A DNA stretch of 64,000 nt from Tribonema minus. Taxonomy: Eukaryota > Sar > Xanthophyceae > Tribonematales > Tribonemataceae. How positions within the stretch are numbered: the stretch's first letter is position 1; the number at the start of each line of letters is the position of its first letter. Under the pieces are notes generated by a model that did not search any database, was not told the origin of the DNA, and worked only from the letters and a program-made list of their open reading frames with translations. Made by a program: the position numbers and the translations under genes. This document shows, piece after piece, positions 34,775 through 46,558 of this stretch. Location of the stretch: positions 682,001 to 746,000 of the forward strand of contig JAFCMP010000412.1 in assembly GCA_017506865.1 (NCBI GenBank). Direction: 5' to 3'.

Positions 34775-35369
34775 GCAGATGTCAAGACGGTTCAAGGACG
34801 ATGGCTAGTTCATAAGGTACGATTTCATGTGCGGGCTATACGGCATTCATATCCATGCGAGCGGGCAGGCTAATTTATGCGTGCGCCCCAGTTTGAATTG
34901 AAACCATCCGTATGAGCCAGTCGCTAGCAGGACAGTACAGATGTGTCATGCATCTCACATGCTGTGCGTCGAGTTCATGGGCTAACGTCAATGCTATCCT
35001 TGTACAATGACCATAGCTCCGGCTTCCGCGAAGCACTGCTCTGGTCATATCACATGTGCACCTAGTGCCCTTGCATGCATGTACTGCAACAGCTGCACTG
35101 GACCAAAGTCTTGAAGTATGCTTTGGCGACCCAAGCCAGAGCTGCGTGATATTCACTTGAGTGCTCAGTTGATGCTCAGTTCAAAGCCCTTACGCTTGCT
35201 ATACGAGGTTGCTGTCTCAGCGCACGCAGAGAACAACTTTGAAAGGTGAACTCAGCTGCAGCCACAGAGTCTTTCTAGCCCGCTCGCCTCCCGTCACCCA
35301 ACTTTCAAAGATTTCAAAGCTGCTCTCCCGCCGTTCCGCGCACACAAATTATGCTAACAAACTTCACAA

Positions 35370-35832
35370 TCTGTGAGGACTCTGGGCAATTTCTTACCGG
35401 CGCTGTTATATACATCTAAGAACGCTGAAAGCTTGCACACAAATTCTTGAAATTTGTGGACACGGCGGCATTGTTTGATCCTGGCTGATTCATCAGCGAT
35501 TGACGACGACCTTGGTTATTGGTGGAAGGCATTGACAGCTGACCATCCCTTGTCATCCAGAGCCCGACGATCTTTTGATTCGTTTTCATGTATGTATGCT
35601 GCTGTGATGCTGCGGCAACTCACTGCTTGGACTGTTGCGCTTGGCCCTGCTGGACGGGCCTTCAACGCAAGGAAGAGTTTCCGAAACCGAGCACGCTGCA
35701 CACTGGCATGTCGGCTTGGTTCAGTCCCCTTGACTCGCTGTACTCTTGAGTACGAAATGGATGTGCGATTTGGCTTGCGGTGTTGATACCGTTTGCCAGC
35801 GCCGGTAAGAAATCGCCCAGAGTCCTCACAGA
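35370..35832. mobile_element. MITE-like element with 36-bp terminal inverted repeats
   Basis: The 36 bp at 35370-35405 (TCTGTGAGGACTCTGGGC…) recur as the reverse complement at 35797-35832 with a single mismatch. The 463-bp interval has a possible frame of about 110 codons without recognised motifs. I see no target-site duplication at the ends. Size and structure fit a non-autonomous DNA transposon; an unrelated foldback is the alternative. Confidence 0.55.
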
Positions 35833-36874
35833 CTGCGGAGTGTTATCATATATATATTATGTGCAACTGCAGGCTGGAGCGGTCACGGCTGTGTGCTTAT
35901 GGCTAGCTTCATTGCTGTTGTAACCTCACGCTCCATGATGCAAGCATTCGTGTTGCCCTGACTACACTTATAATCTTATGTGCATGGGTCTCATGGCCCT
36001 GAACTTCGACCATGTGTTGCAGGTGACCTCGTCAGAATGGATTCTGCTGGTGGAGCATTGCGGACGGCTCATGGGTGGACACAAATCACATGCTGCTGCT
36101 GCAGCGATGTAGCAGCGGCCGCATTGCTGCGGGGTTGCATTCACATGCGTTCCTCTTGGCAATCACGGGATGACAAGCACCATTGCGGTAGTCCGGGCAA
36201 TGGTGTACTTTTTATTAATTCTCGCTCAGGGCGCGAAAAGCCCAGATGATGGTCTAACTTGATGCTGCTGTATGGAATCTGCATGTCGTGTGACTTCTGA
36301 AAGTGTCTCAATGACAACCACTCAAACGCCGCCGCCGATGGTGTACCATTTGGTACACATGCACACAGATGTACATTGCCGACCTAATGGCACGCACTGC
36401 TTCTTTTTAACAGGCGCTTTTTCTCGTCGATGAAGGTGGACAAGCCATGCATCTCACTTCACTTCAAGCACTTCTGTGCCACTGAGAGCAAGGTTAATGC
36501 ATCCCGAAACTCACATACATGTGGCAGTACACCATGATGTCCCCCCGACATTTGTCTTGCCATTACCAGCAATCATTAATGAGAAGGCCCGTGCTGGCCG
36601 AGAGCTTGAGACTCCGTTGACGGCTGTGAATTGTAACGCGGCAACTTGAATGCATGCGGCATTGTGCGCGTTTGTGAGTACTTGCACTTTGTGCTGTTGT
36701 GCATGCTGCTCGACTTACCGCAGCATTGTACTACCCCATGAAATTGCACACAGCATAGCCACAAGAGCTGACAAGCAAGCAAGCAAGCACAGGCACTGGC
36801 TATATATTGATTTTAAACGGACATCATTTCATTTTCAAAGACACCTCAAATCATGCAACTGATGGAATGGAACT

Positions 36875-37174
36875 ATGTCGGAAGGCGGAGTAGCCGCTTC
36901 CTATGAGAAATTGTGCCTGATCATGCCAAGAAAGACTGCCCACTGGTCACGGTTCGCTGTGCGGTTTGCGCACAGATCCACCAAATATGTGCCGCCATAC
37001 TCTGACTCACCGCCTACAAAGCGGAAGACATCAACACTCAAATCTCATCACAACTTCACCCCACATGCTTGCACAGACGCAGTTCCACACGCAGTCTGCG
37101 CTGCCGGCCAGCGGGAAGACGCTGATCCACGCATCAGCAGATGCCACAGTTGGCCTATCAACACATTGGATTAG
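36875..37174 (+). other. Weak open frame conserved in duplicated flank, copy 1
   Basis: ATG-SEGGVAA-Y-KLCLIMPRK-AH… resembles the start of the frame at 47972-48280 (MAEGGVAAFHENGCLITPRK), but the downstream parts match only in another reading frame (PPNMCRHTLTHRLQS at about 36975). The ATG is conserved in both copies. It may simply be DNA-level similarity of the duplication. Confidence 0.2.
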
Positions 37175-37575
37175 CTTTGCTGGCTTCTGGCAGCCAACAG
37201 GCTCAGAACGATTTTTTTTTCCCTCGTCGCCGCGTCGGATGTTCCCGACTACCATTGCCGTTGCTGGCCATTTGCGGTTGCCGCCACGGAGCGCTCTGCA
37301 GGCAGCAGTTGCGGCAGTCAATGCTCGTAGCGATGTCGCAGCACCGCTCCACGTGCGCCCAGCGCAGCAGCAGCACCCTGCCGGCACACTCAATGCGCAC
37401 AGCAGTGTGTGCAGGCATTTAGCAGTGGCTGCCGCTGTTGTCGCCTCCGCCGCAGCAGCAGCGCCGCTGCCTCCGCCGCAGCAGCAGTGGCAGCAGCAGC
37501 AGCACCAGCAGTGGCAGCAGCGACCACAGCAGCAGCAGCAACAGTGGGGGCAGCAGCAGCAGCGGCAGCCGGCGC

Positions 37576-40500
37576 TCAAGCGCGCAGCAGGCCAGCGCCC
37601 ATGCGCGGCAGCGGCTGCTCGTCGTCGTTGTAAGTTTCGTCATCCATGGCGACGATGCGCACGCGGCAGTGCGGGTAGCTGCTGATGAGCTTCGGCAGCT
37701 GGTCCTCGAAATTGATGTTGGTAGGCGTCGGGACGGCGCCAAAGAAGCCGTGGAATTCAATGAAGGCGACGTCGAGCTCGCAGAGCGCACCGCTCACGAC
37801 GAGCGCGGGGATCACGATCTCTTCGCCCCCCTGAAGAGGGGGATTAACGGAAAGTGTCACAGCAGTGAGAATGCGCGGTGACAGTGAAGCGTTTGTGCAG
37901 TTTCAGCTGCGTGCGCACAGTAAGGCCTGGTAGCTGCAACCATTGTGCCCACGTGCATGCCAGGAGCGATGGACAATGACTGAAGGGCACAACGAGGTCA
38001 CGCAGCGCACAGTCACGGTGGGCACGGCAGTCAATACCTCCTGACACCTGCCAGCCGGCGAGCAGCCGCCGTGCCAGTGGGCCTGGATGGGCACGTTTTC
38101 TCCCCTGCAGTTGTTGGAAGCGTTATTGCATACTTCAAAGTATATGATGTGGCATGTTACCGCGTACCTCAATGTCCATCTTCATGGCGAACTTGGGCGC
38201 GTCGGCGTCTGCGCTGCTGCCGCCGCCGTCCGCGTGGTGCCGCCGCACACGGTGCGTCACTGTCTTCACCAGGTGCGGCAGGTCGATGCCTTGGACGGTA
38301 TAACTGTCGGCACAGTGACGCCACGCACAGGGGGGGTGGGGGGAGGGGCAGGGGGTATAAGCGCGGCCACGGTTGTGGCCAGGAGGGCGCGAGGCGCATG
38401 TGTGCTGAGCGCTGGCGTCTGAATTGCTGAGGTATGAATGAGGCACTCCGAAGTACAGTCCGCGCAGCTGTGTTTTGAATGTGTGTTGAGGGGGGGGGGG
38501 GGGGGGGGGGGGGGGCAGGAGGCTGCAATGAGCGACACATGACGATTACAGCCACTGTTGTGCGTTGCTGCGCTGAGCGCTGCTGCCGTATAGCGTGAAT
38601 ACATCCATGTCCTAATGTTAGGGTTCCGTGCCAGTGGCATTGGTGACTGCGGTGCGCGGGCAAGCGCCGCTGCGAGGACTGCACATGTAGGCTCCAGCGG
38701 CATCTCGAGGGCGGTGCAATGCGGACTTGAGCACCTCTCTTGTCTGGTGAAGCTTAGAGATCGGAGACACAAGCTGTTGTTTGCAGCTCTGCCTCAGACG
38801 CACAGCCCCAGTCCACTACAGTAGTGCGCCCGGGTTGCCATCGGCACTTCTGCTGCTCCCCCAATCCTCACCTGAACCCCTGCACCCGCCGCCACACTCA
38901 CACCCAAGCATATGGGGAGGATTAGGTTGGGGCTAGGGCTAGGGCTAAGTTAGGGTTAAGCATAAAGCTGGCCGCCATTCAAGCAAGATGAACGTGCGTG
39001 CATGCCCTACCTCGACCCGCCGGGGACGCGCGACCCGAACGCGCTCGCGCGGTTGCTCAGCTCCTTGTCGCGCGTGCCGTCGCCGCGCACGGGGTTCGCG
39101 CCCTCGTGCGTGAACTCCAGCGCGCCGTGCGCGTTGCTCGCTGCCGCGCTCGTCAGGACGACGACGTTCCAGACGCGCGCCGCATACCCCTTCTCGAGCG
39201 CCTCGAGGCGCGGCGCGTGGTCGGGGTTGGGCTCTATGCCTATCGCGCAGACGCCGTCGCGGCGCTTGCCGAAGGTCTCGTCAAAGAGCTGAAAGCGGGG
39301 GGGGGGGGCGGTTGATCAGGGCGGGGAGGAGTGGGGTGGGGTGGGGGGCGGGGGGGGGGGGGTAAGAACACGGTGGGGGCATCCATTCGCATGGCATCAG
39401 TGTACGTATTTGCGCAAGCGAAGCAGGTCACACGCAAGGACTTAGTGAAGCTGTGCCATGTGGCTGTTGGTGAGATACCTGCCGCCGCCACCACGCTTGT
39501 CAGCAGGTGAATGAATATATTGGACGCGCCCTTGAGCAAGTCTAGGTGTGGTGCGCAAATCAGGTCGTACGCGACGCCTCTCGCGACAGTGGTGCTTACC
39601 TGCCGTACAGCGGCTTAACATCTTCGCCTCATGCGGTTCTGCTAGCGCTGCTTCCACACACCGAACGAGTTGCGCGATTGGACAGCTGCCTCCGTAACTC
39701 TGCCTGCGCCGCATCCCGCATCACATTCAGAACATGTATCTGAAGCCGAACCTTAGACAGTGCAACTTGAATCCAGAACGCGCGTGCCGTCACCGCAGTG
39801 GCGAAAGCACCAACATTGCACGTTCTTCTGTGGAGGCCAGGGTTCAAGCGGCAAAGCTCTGCAATCGGGCCGGGACACGGTGCACCCGGCGTTTGTCATG
39901 CGCGGTGCCGCCGTCATGGCCGCTGCGGGTCTGCTCTCACCGATAGAACGGGCGCGCCGGGGTAGAGGTGCGGCTCATACAGCTTGCGGATCTGCACGCC
40001 GACGTTTGTGCCTGTGAGACGCCAGCAAACGGTACAAACAGCAGCAGATGGTGCATTCAGGTTGTTGCGAAAGGTGTACCAGGCACTTTTGGAGTATGCA
40101 TCATTGCTGCGGTCAGGTAGTGTGTGTCACCGTGAACGGTCTACGCGGCGCGTGTGAATTATGCAATGTGTCACCATGAACGGTCCACGCGGCACGTGTG
40201 AATTCTGCATCAGCGCAAGTAGGCGAGGCACACACTATGCAAGAGTCCACACGGGGCAATGATGAATGCGTGCGCGCCACAGCTGTCAATTGCAACTCTA
40301 CTTGATTACATTACCATTATGGGTGAAGCGTGCGTGCAAGGGCCGGCAGTGTCTGACACCTCTTTGATCTGCGCAACAGCAATTTTTGCAGTGCGCTCTA
40401 GACCACAAGCGCTTTGGTCAGCAGCTGATGAACATTAAAAGTCGCAACTGCCAGCAAGTCACAAATGTACCGCACCTGCAGGTTTCCGTCATTCAACTGA

Positions 40501-40943
40501 GCCTGTTGCCTTGCAATTATTTGCAGCTTGTTGTACATGCAAAGAGATGCGGTCAGAAAATACCAGCAAAATCATTCGGAGTGCATCGCCTAACGACAGG
40601 CATAACTGCCATGGCTCAGCACGCCAAGCAGCTCACGCACCGCGGGTCCCTGTCTTTTCAACGCCCGGCTTGCAAACTTTTCAGCAAATGAAAATCGGCG
40701 TTTGACCCTGCGCTGATCTCTTGCGCAGCCTGCACATGAACGAGCGGTTGCTCTTTGGCACAAATCGAATTCTCATGCTCGCTCACCGATGTCAAAGTAC
40801 ACCCCCGTGCACTGCGACAGCCACGCCGGTGACAGATCATCCAGGGTGCCTGACATGACTCCCGTGGGCGCCGCCGCCAGTGCGAGCAAGCAGGCGCGCG
40901 CCCAGGGCGTAGCGCGCGCACGCCGCCTCTGGCCGCCCGTCAT
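37576..40943 (-). CDS. FkbM-type SAM-dependent methyltransferase, copy 1
   Basis: Model on the minus strand: 40787-40943, 39941-40011, 39011-39288, 38168-38303, 37576-37830 (298 aa), phases 1, 0, 2, 0. The N-terminus is arginine-rich followed by a hydrophobic stretch (ACLLALAAAPTGVM), a signal peptide or anchor. Methyltransferase landmarks: motif I GVYFDIG|TNVG (about 48-57), motif II GIEPNPDHAPRLEALEKGY, and the FkbM hallmark MKMDIE|GGEEIVIPAL (about 209-224), then VAFIEFHGFF. FkbM proteins O-methylate small molecules or sugars; the substrate is not predictable. Every exon has the same length as in copy 2 (157, 71, 278, 136, 255 bp). Introns hold sense-strand poly-C, a TTAGGG-like tract (38930-38960) and GC-rich repeats. 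A TTGAAGT half-site lies 18-24 bp upstream of the ATG. Confidence 0.8.
38930..38960. repeat. Interstitial TTAGGG-like tract in FkbM copy 1 intron 3
   Basis: GATTAGGTTGGGG followed by GGCTAGGGCTAGGGC and TAAGTTAGGGTTAAG: degenerate telomere-type repeats about 50 bp from the splice donor of exon 3 (CCCTAA in the gene's sense). The matching intron of copy 2 has one at the same place. Confidence 0.6.
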
Positions 40944-41626
40944 GACGTTCACGGCAGAAGTTGAAGTTGCCTGCGGCGCACGAGCGACGGCACACCGAGC
41001 GCAACTGTTGTCGTGGCAACTTGAATGGTGACCATGGGCGTGGGACTATAGGGGCACCAGGTGCCGCCGTGAGGCATGCTGCTTGCCGAAGAAACTCTGG
41101 CAAAGTGACGGATTCGAATGCTTGCTCGTCGAGTGCGCGGCAGCATCTTACAGCACAACGCCTCGTAGATGCGCCTTGCAGCGGCAGGTATACTAATGGG
41201 GCTTGCCCCTCCAGACCCCAAGCAGACGTGACTAGCCCAGGTCTACCTTCGCTTAGCAGGTACGCCATATCTTGCTGCTGCACCGTGAGCGCAGTGTTAC
41301 CACGGCACATTGTACGCACCGCCGGCCGCACTGTCTGTCTGCCTCTGCCCTGCCAGCAAATCGAAGTTTGTTCACCAAAGTTCTGCAAGTGCAGCAGTGG
41401 CTCGCTCCAGCCTTTCCCAACTTGTATTTGATGCAGACTGCCTATGAGTTGCGATCATGCACGCCCTTAGGTGGGCTGCACGCCATCGGTGATAGCATGC
41501 GATGAACAGTGTTGAACAAGTGTCATAAACAGTGATCGCAACTTCAACCGTTGCTGGGAATTTCCTTGGGTGATTAAATTTGGCGTAGTGCTTGATATCC
41601 TAGATTTCCTAGTTGGGTCCACATGA

Positions 41627-41887
41627 CTACCTACGTGCGTGCATCAACCACAGATGAGCCGCAGAATCAGGCCAGCTTGATGAAGTTGCTCGTTTCAACG
41701 CTGCAGACCAGCAGCACGCTGCGTCGTTGAGATCAAGGGGGCGAGCCATGACGTAGCGCTGCAGCACTACGCCGCCCGTCATACACGGTTCGTGCAGGAA
41801 ACGTAGACACGACTCCGCGACTCCAGAGAACTCCAATGATGTCTGTGCGAAAGGAAACGCGATGCGCTCACCGGGATGCCTTGTCTG
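41627..41887 (-). CDS. Possible terminal exon of an unrecognised gene
   Basis: After an acceptor-like CTCGCCGCAG on the minus strand, 86 codons stay open to a TAG: HPGERIAFPFAQTSLEFSG, VAESCLRFLHEPCMTGGVVL, QRYVMARPLDLNDAACC. The composition is protein-like and contrasts with the flanks. LRFL-EPCMTGGVVL faintly recalls the end of short-chain dehydrogenases (…TGQVL…), but I do not assign a family. Upstream exons were not found. Confidence 0.3.
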   Translation of the reverse strand, partial: QTRHPGERIAFPFAQTSLEFSGVAESCLRFLHEPCMTGGVVLQRYVMARPLDLNDAACCWSAALKRATSSSWPDSAAHLWLMHARR

Positions 41888-43826
41888 CTGCGGCGAGACG
41901 GAAGGCTTGGGGCTGGCGATGGCTGGTGCAGCAAGGCTGGTGCTTGCTTGCAGGAGAGGTTCTCATGCTGTGCACTATTTGATGTGCCCCTTGGCATGTG
42001 ACCAACTAATTGCACCTGCCTCAACTGAGGTCAGGCCAGCTAATCACATGTCAAGGTCTACACTGACTACACAGGTCTACTGAGACCTGTGCTGACTTGT
42101 GAGCTGCAACTAGCTGTACTGCCTGTCTGAATACACCCCCAAGCCGTATCATTTGTAACAGCATGTTCGTACACTTGATCCGCGCAGCAGTGAGAGATGA
42201 AGCACTGCTACATAACTCCCACAGCACTGGCCAGGCCCATTGACAAATTGCTTCCCCTGAAAGTCTTGAGATGCAGCCCCCCTAAGAGCCAAGGGCTCAA
42301 GAGTAGGGCTAGGCATTGCTTCAGAATTCTTGGCCCCTGAGACCAGACTGCTGCTGACTAAATGCGGCATGTTGCGATATCATCTCGCACAACACAGACA
42401 CGGAGGGGTGCTGCAGTGGACCTGTTGGTGAGCCGCAATACACGCCCCTAGTCACACGCACCGACCTTGCTGCCATACATGGATTCTGATGGTTGACGCC
42501 CACTCGCGCATTAGCGTCAGTTGCACCTATACGCAAGTCCACAAATATGCCTGTGGACACGATGCAGCATGTGCTCACTGGCGCAGCTGGCGCAGTGAGA
42601 CCTTACACTTGCTTCATGGTGATGATGCTCAACGATAAGAATTTGAAGCCTCCATACAATAGTGTTGTTAGTAATTGCGATCAACAAACACGTGCACGTT
42701 GATGTGGGCAGCGATTGGAATGAAGAGAGCTTCTTGCTCAATTGGCAACTCGTAGCAATGCCAACAGCACGCTGCGTGATAAGTCACAAATGCCACTGCG
42801 CGGCACACATCACTGGTGCTCTCTGTTCAAGGTTCCCACAGGCAAGAAGCAATATTGCCTGTAATGCAGCATCACACCTCGCAGCCAATACGTCGAAGCA
42901 AATGCATTTGTGCTGCGCTAGCATTGACCTGACGCAGAATACGTCACAACGTTCAACATGTGCTCAGAGCACAGGCACAGTCAACAAAGAGGTAGAGCTA
43001 TGCAATGCATGCAGTCTGGAGATCTGCTGCTACTGCCTGGCATGTTCATTGAGCAATGTAGAAGAGGCAGTTATATGCAACATGGCTTGAGGATTCACAA
43101 GAGGGCAAGCATCACCGTCATCAGGCAAGGATGACTACGCTCGTAGCAAAGTGCACTGCAGGTGGGAAACAAAATGGTGAGCGCCATTGCCCATGCCCAT
43201 ACTGGAACGGCTGATTGACAGGTGCCAGCGCCCTACGCCGCCTGGCAGCGCAATTGGTGCATGCTGTCGCCTACGCCCGTCTCGCCTGCGCGAATCGTCT
43301 AGCAATCGTTGACGACTTGCACGCGATGGGCGCACTCGTGACACTGCTGCAGATCCACTGATTGTCGTTGGAGCCACCCCCGGCAGCGTTGCCGCCGCTG
43401 TTGCCGCTGCTGCCGCTGCTGCCGTCGCTGCCGCCGCCATCGCCACTGCGATCGCTGCCGGTGTCGCAGCCATCGCCACCGCTGCCGACAGTGTCACCAG
43501 CGGTGCTGCCTTTGCTGCGGCTTCTCTTCAGACAGCGCGCACCGCGCCTCCGCGCCCCCGCGTTGCTGGCAGCGCCAGAACTCTCTACAGCGTTGCCATC
43601 GCCAATGCTACCATCTGAAAGCTGTGGAGTTATCTCGTGGCTGGTGGTGCCGCCAGCCGCTCATGATCACAATGCTTGCATTGGGCTATTGCTGGTGCCG
43701 CCGATACTGCGCAGACGCCTGCGTGAAGCCGCTGCAGCCTGCCAACCTGATTTTGGCAACTGCCACTTGTGCTGCGAGTCAGGTCACCTGTGGCACCATG
43801 GCGCGCAATGATGCTGCTACTGCCAT
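41888..43826. other. No gene seen; degraded tail of HSF-like copy C at its right end
   Basis: 43135-43826 retains GGC/GAC-rich sequence similar to the low-complexity tails of HSF-like copies A and B (minus strand, TPQLSDGSIGDGNA…), past the stop of copy C's last exon. 41888-43130 shows nothing I can support. Confidence 0.35.
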
Positions 43827-44036
43827 TTACTCTGCACTCCTGTCCCTCCCAGCATCGCCATTTCCCATGCCGCCAGCGCTGCGGATGCCACTGCCACTGC
43901 CGCCGCCGCCGCCGCTGTGGCTGCCACTGCCGTTGCCACAGCTGCCATTGCAGCCGCCGCTGCCGCTGTTGCCGCCGCTGGCGCCGCCGCTGCCGCCACT
44001 GGCGCCGCTGCCGCCGCCGCCGCCGCTGCCGCCGCT

Positions 44037-44077
<41 letters not shown>

Positions 44078-46447
44078 CATCAGCGCTACTGCTGCCACCG
44101 CCTCCATTGTTGCATTCCTCATCAAGTTGCTGTGCGATTCTCTCCGCAGCAGCATCCATCTTGCGCACAAAGGCGGCCCACTTGCGGTCCGCAGCAATGT
44201 GCGCGTCAAAGCACTCCGTCATCGCCTGCTGCGATGCGTTCAGGGCTGCGAGCTCGTCGGCCGAGGGCACGCGCATGCGCATGCCCGCGCGCAGCGCCAT
44301 GTGCTCGGCGTGGCAAGCAGTGTACGCGGCGGCGGCCTTCGCGGCATCGCGCATGGCAGCCTCTCCACGGTGGAAGAATCTCTTCGAGCTGCTCATGACG
44401 CTATTGCAGAACTCCCTCGAGATCAGCTGCCTGACGCGTTTGGCTGGCATGTGTGCATACAGCGGCGGCGGCGGCAGGCGGCGGGGGGGGGGGGGAAGTC
44501 AGTGTGCGCGGCAGCGACAGGTTTGCAGCGAGTCTACACCTAGAGCTGCTGATGCAGCTGCTCTTGCATATGATGCATGATGCAAGGCCGCGTGCTTCAT
44601 GCCCCAACGCTCAACGCTTGAGCTATGAAAGCACTGGCGCACCTGCCGCTGGCGCAGCTGGCTCGTGCCACATGCTCAGTGGCTGCCGCAAGTGCCTGCG
44701 CTGAGACGAGCAATGCTACAAGCCACAGCTTCTGTGACTGGGCAGCATGTGCGCGGCACGTGGCCCGCTGCTGCCAAGCTGGCGCCTCGGCCAGCCTGGC
44801 GTCGTGACCCAGCAACACGCATAGTCTGAGACAGGGGCGTTTCGAAAACTACACCATGCTCTGACATTGCAAGGAGCACCTGAATGTCTGTTTTTGTGCC
44901 ATGACGTGCCCTGTACTAAGCTGCCACTGCGTGCAAGGCCTCAGCTCCAGTGCGCCTGGAGGCAGGGCAAGCCTCACCATTCATCTCATCATCGGACGAG
45001 TCGGCCTCCGTTTCTTAGTCATCGTCGCCCTCGCTTCCGATATCACCATAGCCACCGCCGCCGCCGCCACCGCCGCCGCCGTCGGCAGAGGCAGGTGAAC
45101 TCGGGCGGCGCGGCGGCGGGCTTGCGCCGCTGCTGCCGCCACTGTCATCAGCTGCAGTTGCCCTGTCAGCATCTATGCGCCGGCGCTTTCCTTCAGCGGA
45201 CGCGGCAAAGCGGGCAGCGCGTGCTGCGGCCTCAGCGGCCTTTGCTGCGGCCGCGTCCGAGCGGAGACGTGCAGCGTGCTTTCGCGCGGCAGCCTTTTTG
45301 TTCTTACCCTCGTTGTCTAGGGCTGCGGCAGGCTGTTCGATTTTGCCCGTGTGGTCGAAGGTCGAGGGGTCGCAGTGCTGGTCAAAGCCCTCGAGGTACC
45401 ACTTTGTAATCGTTGCCGTCTCGTCGTCGTTGTTGAGCCACATGAAGTGCCATCTGTGAGGGGCGCATGCAAGCGCGGGCAGGGTGTATGCAGTCACATT
45501 AGCGAAACACGGATGATGCAAGACCAGGTAAGCGCAAAGGGTGCAGAGCACCCTTTGAACCAGTAATGCGCTTGGCAATATAGCAGCAGCTGCTGTCAGC
45601 AACGCCAGCCAGTTAATCACAGCACATTTACGCTACTCAGCAAGTAGTAGGGCAAGGGATTTGCCCTGACCGTAGTTGAGCCAAGGACAATATAAGAGCG
45701 CTATGGTTTCAAAGCGGTAGGGCTGAAGAGATAGATAGACTATGGTTTCAAAGCGGTAGGGCTGAAGAGATAGACCCGATCTGATATCGTAGCCCTCCAC
45801 GATGTCGTACAGCACAAAAGACTCTCTGAGAGTACTATGCAGCTGTTGTCCAGACGGTCATGCAGGCACTGTATACGTCAAAAGCAGCATTCTGTCACCA
45901 AAGCGCCAGGACATTGCCCTTGCAAACAGGCCAATGGCAGGCGACGGTGCAATGACATGTGTGAGCACGGCGACAATTATTGGCGGCCCTGGCAACGCAC
46001 TTCCCGGGGTAGCTCTTCAAGCTGCCCGGCGACATGTGCTTGAAGTGCTTGCACACTCCCTCCAGATCTATCTCCAGCACCGGGGCACTTTCGCCATTGA
46101 CGGAGTCGCTTGACCATGTGACGGAGCTCGCTGTAGGTGCATCTGCCAGCAGTTTCAATTTGGCCCCAAACTGCTGCAGCCCTGCGCAGCAGATTTGATC
46201 AACAACAGGACGTGCATGTGTAATGCGAGTTTAACACGCCTTTCCAGGGATCTGCTGGAATTGAGATGTCAGACATCGCAACGCGGCACATACCTGCACC
46301 ACTTAGCATATGTCCACGACAGCTATTTACAATCCTATGATTGCAGCAGCGGTGTCATGAGCTACATAGGTGCTTAGACATGGGAGACGACGACACACAC
46401 TCACCTAGAAACCCCAGGAAGGGCTCCGGACGGCACTGCGGCTCCAT
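43827..46447 (-). pseudogene. HSF-type DNA-binding protein, copy C, interrupted by TAA
   Basis: Exon structure as in copies A and B on the minus strand: 46405-46447 (ATG-EPQCRPEPFLGFL), 46001-46181, exon 3 from 45453 to a donor at about 44977, last exon 43827-44443. The phases match (1, 2, 1). The DNA-binding domain is recognisable but worn: FGAKLKLLADAP, SLKSYPGK|WHFMW, LEGFDQHCDPS. The nuclear-signal-like GKRRRIDADR and Gly-rich acidic stretch follow. At 45015-45017 an in-frame TAA replaces the CGG of copy A (GDDD-stop-ETEADSSDDE), after which the frame, the donor (GTGAGG) and the coiled-coil exon (RVPSADELAALNASQQAM) are intact. The result is either a truncated 220-aa protein keeping only the DNA-binding part, or a young pseudogene. 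Intron 2 has a 39-bp perfect tandem repeat (45701-45778). Confidence 0.6.
45701..45778. repeat. 39-bp tandem duplication in HSF copy C intron
   Basis: CTATGGTTTCAAAGCGGTAG… starts at 45701 and again at 45740; the two units are essentially identical, so the duplication is recent. Confidence 0.8.
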
Positions 46448-46529
46448 ATCGCACGAAGCTTGCAGCAATGACGCCCACAAGCACACGCCGGCGCAGAAGA
46501 CAACACACACACACTCGACTAAAACAGCA

Positions 46530-46558
46530 ACTTCAAGAACTTGAAGTGTAGACTTCAA
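46530..46558. promoter_or_regulatory. ACTTCAA-n4-TTGAAGT palindrome plus extra ACTTCAA upstream of HSF copy C
   Basis: Perfect 7-bp arms at 46530-46547, followed by ACTTCAA at 46552-46558; it begins 83 bp upstream of the ATG. The core reads TTCAAGAAC-TTGAAG, that is alternating TTC and GAA units as in heat-shock elements. Position matches the site upstream of copy A. Confidence 0.5.
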
